Assembly (NCBI GenBank): GCA_001657315.1
Contig: LYSV01000011.1
Coordinates: forward strand, 21,820-85,819
Direction: 5' to 3'
Length of the DNA stretch: 64,000 nt
DNA from: Flammeovirgaceae bacterium BBD 1991-12
GTDB taxonomy: Bacteria; Bacteroidota; Bacteroidia; Cytophagales; Cyclobacteriaceae
The position numbers and the translations under genes were made by a program. The notes beneath the pieces were generated by a model. The model was not told the origin of the DNA, did not search any database, and saw only the letters and a list, made by a program, of their open reading frames with translations. Positions 35,945 to 44,663 of this stretch are shown piece by piece. How positions within the stretch are numbered: position 1 is the stretch's first letter; each line of letters begins with the position of its first letter.

Positions 35945-36287
35945 GCTCCACGAGCCAAAAACGGACTTTTTTTTGAATATTCTCCACACTGCCACCATCC
36001 GTTTTCACCTCCAGGCAATACCTTATGAACTTCACACCGTCCTTTTTATACAATGGCTCGTGAGGGGCTTTGTAAAGGCCCAGGAAATAAAAAATTTTTT
36101 TGTATGCGGTTGGTAAAGTCAGTGTTCGGCATAAAACAGGCCATACATTTACATGCAAAAAAATTGATGTAACCCTGGCTCAAACTATCAAATGAGTTGA
36201 TTTTCAGGCTTACTGGCCAGACCTGATCCCAAATCGAACATAATTGTTTAAAATATTACATCGAATGAGATGGCTTACCTGAATTAA
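35945..36287. other. intergenic region between the CBS-domain gene and the TPR gene
   Basis: About 340 bases without a supported gene. A minus-strand frame (35889-36158) overlaps the terminator and has no recognisable family, so it is not called. The right end leads into the TPR-gene -7 box. Confidence 0.45.
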
Positions 36288-36295
36288 TATCTTTG
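36288..36295 (+). promoter_or_regulatory. -7 promoter element of the TPR gene
   Basis: TATCTTTG matches TAnnTTTG exactly and ends 11 bases before ATG 36307, implying a very short leader. Confidence 0.45.
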
Positions 36296-36306
36296 TCTTT
36301 GCAAAA

Positions 36307-37824
36307 ATGAGGGTGTTTATGAGGCTATTGGTGTTTTTGGTGTTCATGGTTTTCTTCTCATTGCCCGCCTACCCACAACATTCCCAAACAGACAGTCTGA
36401 CCTATGCGCTGGAAGAGACCTCACAAAGTGTGGACAGGATAAATATCCTGAACGAACGTGCATTTTGGTACATTCATCAGGACCCCGGGCTGGCCATTGT
36501 GGATGTAAGGGAGGCATTGAGGCTCTCCAACATGTTGTCCTACGATGAGGGAATTGCCCGGGCCCATAATGTGATGGGCGGAATACACTGGAGTCAGGGA
36601 GAATATGACCAGGCGCTCGATTCCTATTTTTTGGCATTGAAAAAGTATGACCTGCTGGAAGACCGTCTGGGATCTGTAAAATGCTACAACAATCTGGGAC
36701 TCATTTATCATAGGCTGGGTGATTATAAAAAGGCGCTGGAGTACCTGAAAAAAGCCCGGTTAGGTGCAGAGGGTATAAGCAGACCATTGATGATCTACAT
36801 CAACCTCGGAGAGTTATTCATATCGCTGGGAGACGTAGACAGCGCAGAGTTCTACATTCAAAAGGCTTTCGACCACCCCGGGATATCGGAACAACCCAGA
36901 CCCCTCAGACTGGCCTACCGGGGAATGGCTGACATTTACCTGAAAAAAGGCGAGTATGGACTGGCGTTGGAAAATGCATGGCTGGGCCTTAAAGAATCCA
37001 GACGTTCGGCAGAAAAAAGGAGCATCGCTACCGCCTATGAACAGCTGGGCCACATATATTATCTTCTGTCAGAGCCGGACAGCTCTTCCCACTATTATGA
37101 GGCTGCGCTGGAACTTGCCTCGGATATCAGTGCTCGCGACATTCAGATCCATATTTATCAGTCGATTTCCGGGATCTATTCCGATCATCAGGATTTCGAG
37201 TCAGCACTCGAATATTTCAGGCACTATGCAGCACTTAGGGACACCATGTTCAACGAACGACGCGCCGGCCTGATCGCGAGGCTCCAGACCGAGTACGAAA
37301 CGGATCTGCTGATCAGGGAAAGGGAAAATGCTGAAGCAACGATAAGAAGCCGGAACGTGGTGATCATTGCCACGGTACTGCTGCTGTTCATCTCTCTTGC
37401 ACTGGCGTACGGCCTTTACCGGCAGAAAGTGGCGGCAAGAAAATTCAACACCCTGCTAAAGACAAAAACCAACCAGATCAGTCGGCAAAACCTGATGATC
37501 AGGTCACAGTCAAAAGAGCTGAAGTCACTCAATCTTAATCTGCAGGAGCTGAACAACAACCTTGAGGAAAAGGTGAGATCGAGTACGCAAATGCTTCAAC
37601 GCAAGAACAAGACGCTGGCCGACTATGCCTATGCCAGTGCCCATGAGCTAAGGGGACCTGTGGCATGTGTTCTTGGCCTTTCCAATATCCTTCAGTCTTC
37701 CACGCTGGCGGATGAGGAACGGGAAGTGGTAGAGCACCTGAAAAAGGCCACAGACGAGTTGGATGAGGTGATGAGATCACTACGTGAAAGGCTGGAAGCA
37801 GATGAACAGCTTGATCGCCAATAG
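36307..37824 (+). CDS. TPR protein with histidine phosphoacceptor domain but no ATPase domain
   Basis: The 505-residue protein has a signal peptide (LLVFLVFMVFFSLPAYP), about six tetratricopeptide repeats (residues about 60-330, e.g. GSVKCYNNLGLIYHRLGDYKKAL), one membrane helix near 345-370, a coiled coil and a HisKA-like segment with the H-box AHELRGPVACVLGLSNIL. It stops about 40 residues later, where a histidine kinase would start its HATPase_c domain. It is either a dead-end sensor, a phosphorelay acceptor or a kinase regulator; the catalytic domain is clearly absent and not in the following DNA. Confidence 0.8.
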   Translation: MRVFMRLLVFLVFMVFFSLPAYPQHSQTDSLTYALEETSQSVDRINILNERAFWYIHQDPGLAIVDVREALRLSNMLSYDEGIARAHNVMGGIHWSQGEYDQALDSYFLALKKYDLLEDRLGSVKCYNNLGLIYHRLGDYKKALEYLKKARLGAEGISRPLMIYINLGELFISLGDVDSAEFYIQKAFDHPGISEQPRPLRLAYRGMADIYLKKGEYGLALENAWLGLKESRRSAEKRSIATAYEQLGHIYYLLSEPDSSSHYYEAALELASDISARDIQIHIYQSISGIYSDHQDFESALEYFRHYAALRDTMFNERRAGLIARLQTEYETDLLIRERENAEATIRSRNVVIIATVLLLFISLALAYGLYRQKVAARKFNTLLKTKTNQISRQNLMIRSQSKELKSLNLNLQELNNNLEEKVRSSTQMLQRKNKTLADYAYASAHELRGPVACVLGLSNILQSSTLADEEREVVEHLKKATDELDEVMRSLRERLEADEQLDRQ

Positions 37825-37938
37825 CTATTCGTTCCTCACGGGCTGTCGTTGGCTTGGTTACTGATTATGATTATCATTTGTGAATTGCTGAAAATCCGAC
37901 TATAGTTGTAGTACCTGCCTGCAGGACAATCAGGGCAA

Positions 37939-38526
37939 TCAGATCAGTACCACCCTGCGGCTGGGTAGTAGTTCCATAAGGTCAGGCGGAGGACCAAAAT
38001 GCCGGTCCATAAAACCATTCAGTTCGTCCAGTGTACGGGAGGACAGCAGATGCTGGATCTCTTCCAGCGCGGCACCACTGATCATGTATGGCATCTGCCC
38101 CATCTCCATTTTATCGCCCCTGCACTGTGCATAGAGCTGAAACTCCCCCAGTTCATTCATGGAGGTTTCCTTAAGCAGGCAATGGCTTATCCACTCCTGA
38201 GGGTTACCAGGATTCTCCATCATTATTTCCATGCGCCGTGACATGTCCACATTCTCCATGAAGAAGTTTTCCACATTTTGAATTGACTCGACGGACATCT
38301 CTCTCCTCACACGATCAGCACATTCAAAGCAGATGGCGTATTCAAAGATCACATCACGCACTTTATAACCTTCGTACTGCCGTATGGCCTTCTCAATAAA
38401 ATACTCAGTGTCCTTTTCCAGCAGGTATTTGTCACAGTCGATGCAATGATCAAATAATGCACCTGAAGAAAAAGAATAAAACTCACCTGGAATATCAACC
38501 GTATGTTCAGAATGACCCTTGTTCAT
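37939..38526 (-). CDS. hypothetical protein with paired CxxC motifs
   Basis: This 195-residue protein is soluble and acidic. It has two CxxC pairs, HCIDCDK and ICFECADR, spaced about 45 residues apart, which likely form one zinc ribbon. The rest has no family I recognise. An exact -7 box lies 5 bases before the ATG (see promoter entry). The gene is convergent with the TPR gene, separated by about 115 bases. Confidence 0.6.
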   Translation of the reverse strand: MNKGHSEHTVDIPGEFYSFSSGALFDHCIDCDKYLLEKDTEYFIEKAIRQYEGYKVRDVIFEYAICFECADRVRREMSVESIQNVENFFMENVDMSRRMEIMMENPGNPQEWISHCLLKETSMNELGEFQLYAQCRGDKMEMGQMPYMISGAALEEIQHLLSSRTLDELNGFMDRHFGPPPDLMELLPSRRVVLI

Positions 38527-38531
38527 CTTGA

Positions 38532-38539
38532 CAAATCTA
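38532..38539 (-). promoter_or_regulatory. -7 promoter element of the CxxC protein gene
   Basis: On the minus strand TAGATTTG matches TAnnTTTG exactly and ends 5 bases before the start codon, suggesting a leaderless mRNA. Confidence 0.4.
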
Positions 38540-38626
38540 AGTGAATTGAAGATGAAATGCTTTAAAGTTTTTTTCAGAATTGGAAACCTTACTTAACTGT
38601 TACAGTCTTTCGACAAAGTCAACCTT

Positions 38627-39373
38627 ATGAAAACGCTTAAAAAACTACCCTTCCTGCTCTCCGTTACGTTTACTCTGGCACTCGTATCACTCTCCGGGTG
38701 CTATATTTCCCTCGACGATGATGATTTTCACTGCGTCCGGGGCCGCGGCGCTCTGAAAACAGAAACCTACAATTTATCCGAGTTTTCCAGCATTTCAAAT
38801 TCCATCAGTGCCGCCATCTTCATCACCACGGGAAGCGCCAACCACCGAGTGGTCGTGAGCGCGAGAGGGAATGTGCTGGATGACCTTAACGTCCGTACCC
38901 GTGGAGGGGAGCTGATCATAGGATCAGACCGCTGTGTGGAGAATGGTGACGTGGAAATCGATATTTTCATGGCCGAACTGGAAGGCCTGTTCAATTCCGG
39001 ATCGGCCAGTATATCCGGTACCAATACCTGGGAAACCAATCATCTGGTACTGAACCTGAGTGGCTCAGGTAAGATAGATGCTCAACTGGACGTTAATAGC
39101 GCCGATGCTTCAATAGCAGGTAGCGGAGATCTTGAACTGTCCGGCACAGTTCGTGAAGTAGACCTGTCTATTGCCGGCTCTGGCAATATGGAGGCCTTTG
39201 GTCTGGAAACGGCTACCTGCGACATCAACATAGCCGGTTCTGGAAATGCCGAAATATTTGCATCCGAGGAGCTGACCGGTACCATCAGTGGCAGCGGCAC
39301 TATCCGCTATAAAGGCAGCCCCAGTGTAAAAGTCAACATTACCGGCTCTGGTCGCGTGGTTGACAACAATTAG
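38627..39373 (+). CDS. head-GIN-domain (DUF2807) lipoprotein
   Basis: This 248-residue lipoprotein has a lipobox in LALVSLSGCYIS and a DUF2807 beta-solenoid domain, visible as repeated GSG/SGS patterns (LNLSGSGKIDAQLDV, ADASIAGSGDLELSG, EVDLSIAGSGNMEAFG). Such proteins are thought to be adhesive or envelope-surface components. It follows the divergent CxxC gene by about 100 bases. Confidence 0.87.
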   Translation: MKTLKKLPFLLSVTFTLALVSLSGCYISLDDDDFHCVRGRGALKTETYNLSEFSSISNSISAAIFITTGSANHRVVVSARGNVLDDLNVRTRGGELIIGSDRCVENGDVEIDIFMAELEGLFNSGSASISGTNTWETNHLVLNLSGSGKIDAQLDVNSADASIAGSGDLELSGTVREVDLSIAGSGNMEAFGLETATCDINIAGSGNAEIFASEELTGTISGSGTIRYKGSPSVKVNITGSGRVVDNN

Positions 39374-39550
39374 AGGTTGGTGAGTGGTTGATGGTTGGTT
39401 TCCCGTCACTGTTCGTGCAAAATTGCAGGAGTATGGAAGAATTTCAGGTTTCAGATCTTTCAGACCACTGATTTTCGATCCTGGTCTCCATCAACACCAG
39501 AGCGTGTACAATTCTTAACCATACTATTAAATTTTGGTTAAATTCGTAAT

Positions 39551-39949
39551 ATGAAGATGTGCATGGCAGCTTTACTGATATTTTGGATAGCAGGCGCTCA
39601 TGCGCAGGAAAAACTTCAGTTCGGGGACACCCCTACCACCAATACTGATCCTAAATACAAGTCAAAGCACAAGGATCACAGGCAAAAAAAACTGATCCAT
39701 TGGGTTAAGCCAAATGCCAGGGGATTGCTTATCGGAAACAAATGTTTCGACGAAGTGACCAACAAAATGGGGTTCATCTATCTCATACAACCAAAAGGGC
39801 AGCCCGGTAATAAAAGTGAAATGGGCAGGCTCACTCGTAATTTTTTCGCCAAAACAGGTATTCTCTTTCGCAATGGCCCTTTCTGGAAGTTTAAGCTAAA
39901 AAAGAAGACCAAAGACTGCCGCCGGCAGACAGGTGATTTTACGGGATGA
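39551..39949 (+). CDS. secreted small basic hypothetical protein
   Basis: This 132-residue protein has a signal peptide (MCMAALLIFWIAGAHAQ) and a mature part rich in lysine and arginine with two cysteines (NKCFDEV and KDCRRQ) that could form one disulfide. The family is unknown to me. It lies alone between the GIN lipoprotein and the RNA methyltransferase. Confidence 0.6.
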   Translation: MKMCMAALLIFWIAGAHAQEKLQFGDTPTTNTDPKYKSKHKDHRQKKLIHWVKPNARGLLIGNKCFDEVTNKMGFIYLIQPKGQPGNKSEMGRLTRNFFAKTGILFRNGPFWKFKLKKKTKDCRRQTGDFTG

Positions 39950-39999
39950 CTGTATGGAGCAGAAGCCCCGGGAACAAGTCTTGAGAACGCCTGTCAACA

Positions 40000-40737
40000 T
40001 CAACGCACGAAACGGGTAATATTGTCACAAATGATGGCCGTGGCCATAGCCACATTTAGCGACTCTGCAGCGCCGTAACGGGGAATGGTAATTCGACAGG
40101 TGACCCTTTCCATTACCTTTTCTGAAATGCCCCGGGCCTCATTCCCAAGGAGCAATATACCCGAGGGAGCAAATTTTACTTCGTGGATGTTCTCACCCTC
40201 CATAAAAGCTCCATAAACAGGGACGCCCGCTTCATCCAGATACTTTTCCAGGGAAGCATAGTATACATTTACCCTGCAAAAAGATCCTTTTGATGCCGCT
40301 ATGACCTTCGGATTATAAAATTCAGCGGTTTCATCCGACGCCACAATTTGCCGAATACCATACCAGTCGGCCGTCCTGATGATCGTGCCCAGATTACCAG
40401 GATCGTTGACGCCATCCAGCACCAGGGTGTAGCCCGTGGAAACCTCAACCGGAGTATTTGGCTTCATTTCCACTACCGCCAGCGCCGCATTGTTGGTAAC
40501 AAAGGTACCTGCCGATGCAAGCATCTTTTCCGTGACCACATCATGCTTCACTGGCGTAATCTCCGGAGCATAATCATGCATAAACTTCTCCGTTACCAGT
40601 AACTGATGTACTTTAAAATCTGATTTCAGCACCTCCAATACACTTTTTTCTCCCTCTACCAGAAACAGTCGTTCCTGCCTGCGGTATTTTTTTAATTGCA
40701 GTGATTTGAGGAACTTCGTAGTTGCTTTTGATATCAT
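40000..40737 (-). CDS. TrmH/SpoU-type RNA 2'-O-methyltransferase
   Basis: This 245-residue methyltransferase has an N-terminal substrate-binding part (FLVEGEKSVLEVL) and a SPOUT domain with motif NPGNLGTIIRTADWYGI, the SAM-knot region ILLLGNEARGISE and AESLNVAMATAII. It likely methylates tRNA or rRNA. The frame opens at 40824, but the ATG at 40737 gives the family start and avoids overlap with tamL on the other strand. It is divergent from tamL by about 16 bases. Confidence 0.87.
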   Translation of the reverse strand: MISKATTKFLKSLQLKKYRRQERLFLVEGEKSVLEVLKSDFKVHQLLVTEKFMHDYAPEITPVKHDVVTEKMLASAGTFVTNNAALAVVEMKPNTPVEVSTGYTLVLDGVNDPGNLGTIIRTADWYGIRQIVASDETAEFYNPKVIAASKGSFCRVNVYYASLEKYLDEAGVPVYGAFMEGENIHEVKFAPSGILLLGNEARGISEKVMERVTCRITIPRYGAAESLNVAMATAIICDNITRFVR

Positions 40738-40753
40738 AACTGACCCGTTTATA

Positions 40754-43180
40754 GTGAGGATAGTTCGCCGCTCACCATTCCTTATTGTTTTGATATTTCT
40801 CCTTTCGGGGTGTCTTGGGACCAAATATCTTAAAGAAGATCAAAAATTACTCTACAAGCAAAAAATAAAGGCTCCACAGGAAATAAACCGTGAGGAGCTG
40901 GCCCAGCTTTATGTACAGCAGCCTAACCGTCAGTTTCCCATCATCCCTTTTTCTCCCTATGTCTGGTTCTACTATCATGGTCTGGAACGATACAACTCGA
41001 TCGATTATGTTGAAAAAAAAGACGGCATACGAAAAAAGTGGAATACAAAGATCGAAAATGCAGCCGGACATAATAAAAAGATCAATCGGTACAGGCGCAG
41101 GATGAATAAAAAAATAGCCAAAGTGGACAAGATCGTTGAGGAGGGCAATGTATGGATGCGTTGGGGTGAGCCGGTCTCTGTATATAATCCTGCAAATACT
41201 TCAGCAAACATAGACCGTTTTGAACTATACCTGTCTTCAAAAGGCTATTTTCTGGCAGGTGTGGATAGTACGGTCAAAGTACTTCCCAAACGAGTGGTTG
41301 TAACGTACAATATCAAGCCGCGGGAGCCTTATACCATTGATACCGTTTTTTTCCAGGTACCCGATTCAGCTATTCTTCAGTTACTTGCAGAACACGAGGC
41401 GGCGAGCAGGCTGAAAAAGGGAGATAATTATGACCAGAATAACCTGACGAAGGAAAGGGAACGGATCGACTTATTGCTGAAAGACAACGGATATTTTGAT
41501 TTCAGTAGGCAATATGTTGAATTTGACGTGGACACCGCTTTTAACGGATCAAAAAAAGTAGCCATTCAGACCAGAATAAGTGGATCGGCTGCGGACAGGG
41601 ATCATAAAGTGTTTACGGTAGACTCCGTCAATTTTACAACTGATGCCAATATCAGTGCCATACCCGATTCACTGAGAACAAATGAAGTGCACGAGGGGGT
41701 AAACTACCGGTACTTTGAAAAAAAGTATAGCAAAAAAGTATTGGGGCGCCGTGTTTTTATTAAAAAAGACAAGCTGTACAGCCGGTCCAATACTTTCGGT
41801 ACGCAGCGTCAGCTTGCCAACCTGGACATCTTCCGCTTTATTAACATTAACTATGACTCCACCGGAGGCAGACTGGTGGCTAATATTTTCGCCAGTCCTC
41901 TGAACCGGTACCAGTGGTCCAATGAAGTGGGTGTGAATGTAACACAGGGTTTTCCAGGCCCTTTTTACAACGTTTCCTTTAAAAAAAGGAATATCTTCCA
42001 GGGTTTGGAGATCCTGGAATTGAACGGGCGGATCGGTATAGAAGGCGTAGCACCGGCCACTCAGATCGATGATGTCTACGCCAGTACGGAAATAGGAGCC
42101 AACGCGGCTCTGACCTTTCCACAGTTCGTTTTTCCTATTGGTAAAAAATTGAAGGAAAGCCTTGGAAGCTTTAACCCCAAAACCAGGCTCCTGGCTGGCT
42201 TTAGTTATACCCGCAGACCCGAGTATGTCAGAGAAAACTTCAACCTTTCCAATACCTATACATGGCAAAATGATAAGAATACACAGTTTCAGTTTGCCCT
42301 TTCGGATGTTAGTATTATAAATTCATCAATTACCGATAGCAGATTTCAGGAACGGTTGGATACACTAGAGCAGAGGGGAAACCGGCTGATCAATTCATTC
42401 CTTCCCTCGTTCGTAAGCAGCATGCTGTTCAGCGCTACATGGAATTTCAACAGCTACGGATTGAATTTTAGTAATTCTTCCTTTTTCCGTCTTTTCCTTG
42501 AAAGCGGTGGCACAACGCTGAACTTTGTAAACACAGAATTCCTTGAAAGGGAGGCATTGGAGTTTTACAAATACCTCAAGATCAATGTTGATTACAGAAA
42601 GATCAATCCGCTGAATCAGAATACCACCCTGGCCTATCGTATCAATGCCGGGATTGTCCATCCCTACAGTGAGAACCGTGTGTTACCGTATGAAAAATAC
42701 TTTTTCGCCGGAGGTAGCAATGGCATACGTGCCTGGCGTCCCCGCAGGCTGGGACCGGGCTCCTACACCCCGCTGGACTCTACGGAAACGGGCGTTTTGG
42801 TTAACTATGACTTCGAACAGCAGGGTGAGATACTTATTGAAGGAAGTGTGGAGCTCAGAAAAAACCTGATAGGCTTTATTGATTACGCCGCTTTCATTGA
42901 CTTTGGGAATGTATGGATGATAAGGGAAGACCGTTCGCGTCCGGGTGCACAGTTTAAGGCAGATAGTTTCTTCAGGGAAATTGCTGTGGGAGGCGGTCTC
43001 GGATTACGGTTTGATTTTTCATTTCTGGTGCTACGGCTGGATGCCGGCCTGAAACTCTACGACCCCGCCCGGCCTCAATCAAGAAGGTTTATCCTGAGCA
43101 GGGGATTCTACGACCCGCCGTTCACAGTGGAAGCGTCGGAGCCTATTGTATTCAACATTGGAATAGGGTATCCTTTTTAG
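40754..43180 (+). CDS. tamL: TamL-like outer-membrane assembly lipoprotein (BamA/TamA family)
   Basis: This 808-residue protein has a signal with lipobox (PFLIVLIFLLSGC), POTRA-like repeats in the first half (VVVTYNIKPREPYTIDTV, KKVAIQTRISGSA) and a C-terminal Omp85 barrel with FFAGGSNGIRAWRPRRLGPG and the final aromatic residue pattern VFNIGIGYPF. That is the Bacteroidota lipoprotein form of TamA. The start GTG at 40754 gives a normal 19-residue signal; the alternative ATG 40706 gives an over-long signal and overlaps the methyltransferase. No tamB follows. Confidence 0.85.
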   Translation: MRIVRRSPFLIVLIFLLSGCLGTKYLKEDQKLLYKQKIKAPQEINREELAQLYVQQPNRQFPIIPFSPYVWFYYHGLERYNSIDYVEKKDGIRKKWNTKIENAAGHNKKINRYRRRMNKKIAKVDKIVEEGNVWMRWGEPVSVYNPANTSANIDRFELYLSSKGYFLAGVDSTVKVLPKRVVVTYNIKPREPYTIDTVFFQVPDSAILQLLAEHEAASRLKKGDNYDQNNLTKERERIDLLLKDNGYFDFSRQYVEFDVDTAFNGSKKVAIQTRISGSAADRDHKVFTVDSVNFTTDANISAIPDSLRTNEVHEGVNYRYFEKKYSKKVLGRRVFIKKDKLYSRSNTFGTQRQLANLDIFRFININYDSTGGRLVANIFASPLNRYQWSNEVGVNVTQGFPGPFYNVSFKKRNIFQGLEILELNGRIGIEGVAPATQIDDVYASTEIGANAALTFPQFVFPIGKKLKESLGSFNPKTRLLAGFSYTRRPEYVRENFNLSNTYTWQNDKNTQFQFALSDVSIINSSITDSRFQERLDTLEQRGNRLINSFLPSFVSSMLFSATWNFNSYGLNFSNSSFFRLFLESGGTTLNFVNTEFLEREALEFYKYLKINVDYRKINPLNQNTTLAYRINAGIVHPYSENRVLPYEKYFFAGGSNGIRAWRPRRLGPGSYTPLDSTETGVLVNYDFEQQGEILIEGSVELRKNLIGFIDYAAFIDFGNVWMIREDRSRPGAQFKADSFFREIAVGGGLGLRFDFSFLVLRLDAGLKLYDPARPQSRRFILSRGFYDPPFTVEASEPIVFNIGIGYPF

Positions 43181-43270
43181 TTGGTTATTGGGTAAACGAG
43201 TCCCCAAGCAATAGCTGGTTTTTTGCTGGTTGAGATAACTCAGGTACCTGTGAAAGTGGGGCAGGAAGGT

Positions 43271-43328
43271 AGAAGCTGGAAGTCGGAAGTTGGAAAAGTT
43301 GAGTATTTACTTCCGACTTCCAGCTTCT
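43271..43328. repeat. perfect 20-bp hairpin in the tamL-ung intergenic region
   Basis: The arm AGAAGCTGGAAGTCGGAAGT (43271-43290) is fully complementary to 43309-43328, with an 18-nt loop. There is no following T run and no gene overlaps it, so it is not a standard terminator. It lies in the convergent region between tamL and ung. Confidence 0.9.
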
Positions 43329-43363
43329 GACTTCTGAGACAGTTAAATTCCACGCAAACGACT

Positions 43364-43412
43364 CTATGCTCTATGCCCTATGCCCTATGCCCTCTGCTCT
43401 ATGCCCCGTGCC
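43364..43412. repeat. seven-copy 7-bp tandem repeat (CTATGCC)
   Basis: Seven successive 7-mers are visible: CTATGCT, three CTATGCC, CTCTGCT, CTATGCC and CCGTGCC. Most differ by one or two bases from CTATGCC. It lies 35 bases after the 20-bp hairpin and before the ung stop. Units are too short for CRISPR and no gene is present. Confidence 0.85.
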
Positions 43413-43459
43413 ACAGATGCTATTTCTACTATCACAAAAAACAAACACGGGAGCACCGG

Positions 43460-44122
43460 TCACCAGTCGATCTCCGTTTTGCCAATGTTTTTGAGGTACT
43501 CGTTCGTTCGGCTGAAGGGCCGGCTGCCGAAAAACCCTCTGTCAGCCGCAAAAGGCGAAGGATGGGCGGACTGGATAACAAAGTGTTTTGAGGTATCGAT
43601 CACTTGTCCCTTTTTCTGGGCGTAGGATCCCCAGAGAATGAAAACGATCCCCTCTTTTTCCCTGGAGATCAGTTCGATCACACTATCGGTGAATTGCTCC
43701 CATCCTTTATTTTGATGGGAACCCGCCGTGTTGGCCCTTACCGTAAGGGTAGCATTCAGCAGCAACACACCCTGATCAGCCCACCGTTCCAGATTACCGG
43801 ATCCAGGTATTTCGCTTCCTACATCATCTTTAAGCTCTTTAAAGATGTTCAGTAATGATGGTGGTTTCCTGATCCCGTCATGCACCGAAAAGCAGAGACC
43901 ATTGGCCTGCCCTGGCCCGTGATAGGGATCCTGACCTATGATCACCACCTTTACATTATCAAAACAGCAGCGATCGAAAGCACTGAATATCTCACGCCCT
44001 GGTGGATAAACAGTGAATTTTTTGTATTCAGATCTTACAAAATGAACCAAATTCTCAAAATATGGCTTCTGAAATTGAGGATTCAGGCGCTCTTTCCAGC
44101 TTTGGGCGATCTTTACCTCCAT
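43460..44122 (-). CDS. ung: uracil-DNA glycosylase
   Basis: Ung removes uracil from DNA as the first step of base excision repair. The 220-residue protein has the catalytic motif VVIIGQDPYHGPGQANG and the DNA-binding HPSPFAADRGFFGSRPFS. Its length and motifs fit family I. It is convergent with tamL, separated by the repeat region. Confidence 0.95.
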   Translation of the reverse strand: MEVKIAQSWKERLNPQFQKPYFENLVHFVRSEYKKFTVYPPGREIFSAFDRCCFDNVKVVIIGQDPYHGPGQANGLCFSVHDGIRKPPSLLNIFKELKDDVGSEIPGSGNLERWADQGVLLLNATLTVRANTAGSHQNKGWEQFTDSVIELISREKEGIVFILWGSYAQKKGQVIDTSKHFVIQSAHPSPFAADRGFFGSRPFSRTNEYLKNIGKTEIDW

Positions 44123-44203
44123 AATTTTCGTTTAAATAATTTGTTCAAAATAAATTTAAACAACTATATTTCTGTTTCGTTTTACAAGTATATCAATTCA
44201 TAG

Positions 44204-44590
44204 GTGGTTACCGAAATAACAAAGGGAATTAAAGTAAGTGTGGAGACGGAATACCAGCCGTCCTATTCCAGCCCCAGTCAGTACCACTACGTCTTCACTT
44301 ACAGGATCACCATAGAAAACCAAAGTGAGAACACCATTCAGCTTCTCAGCAGGCACTGGCATATTCATGACGCAGCCCTGCTGCCCAGAGAAGTGGAAGG
44401 CGAAGGGGTAGTAGGTCAGCAGCCCGTACTGGAGCCCCGCCAGTACCACCAGTATGTATCAGGTTGCAACCTCAAGTCAGGAATAGGCAAAATGTGGGGA
44501 ACTTATCTCATGGAGCGTATTGTTGATGGGAAAAGGTTTGAGGTGATCATACCTGAATTTACGATGGTAGCTCCCTTCAAACTTAATTGA
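44204..44590 (+). CDS. apaG: ApaG family protein
   Basis: This 128-residue protein is nearly full-length ApaG: VTEITKGIKVSVETEYQPSY then IENQSENTIQLLSRHWHIHD and VPAFKLN-like end (MVAPFKLN). ApaG is linked to Co2+ resistance and Ap4A metabolism in enterics; its biochemical role is not settled. The start is GTG at 44204; no upstream in-frame ATG exists. The divergent region to ung is short (about 80 bases) and shared. Confidence 0.87.
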   Translation: MVTEITKGIKVSVETEYQPSYSSPSQYHYVFTYRITIENQSENTIQLLSRHWHIHDAALLPREVEGEGVVGQQPVLEPRQYHQYVSGCNLKSGIGKMWGTYLMERIVDGKRFEVIIPEFTMVAPFKLN

Positions 44591-44663
44591 TCCACGGATC
44601 AGAGGTATTTCGTTCAGATTATGCATTTCCCATACACCCATTTCCTTTCCACTTACCTGAATA

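Noticed and set aside
35889..36158. 89-codon minus-strand frame after the cystathionine beta-synthase gene
   Set aside because: It overlaps the strong plus-strand terminator and has no family match or promoter; I cannot support it as a gene.
43364..43412. Possible CRISPR-like array in the tamL-ung gap
   Set aside because: The units are 7 bp, contiguous without spacers, and no cas genes are near.
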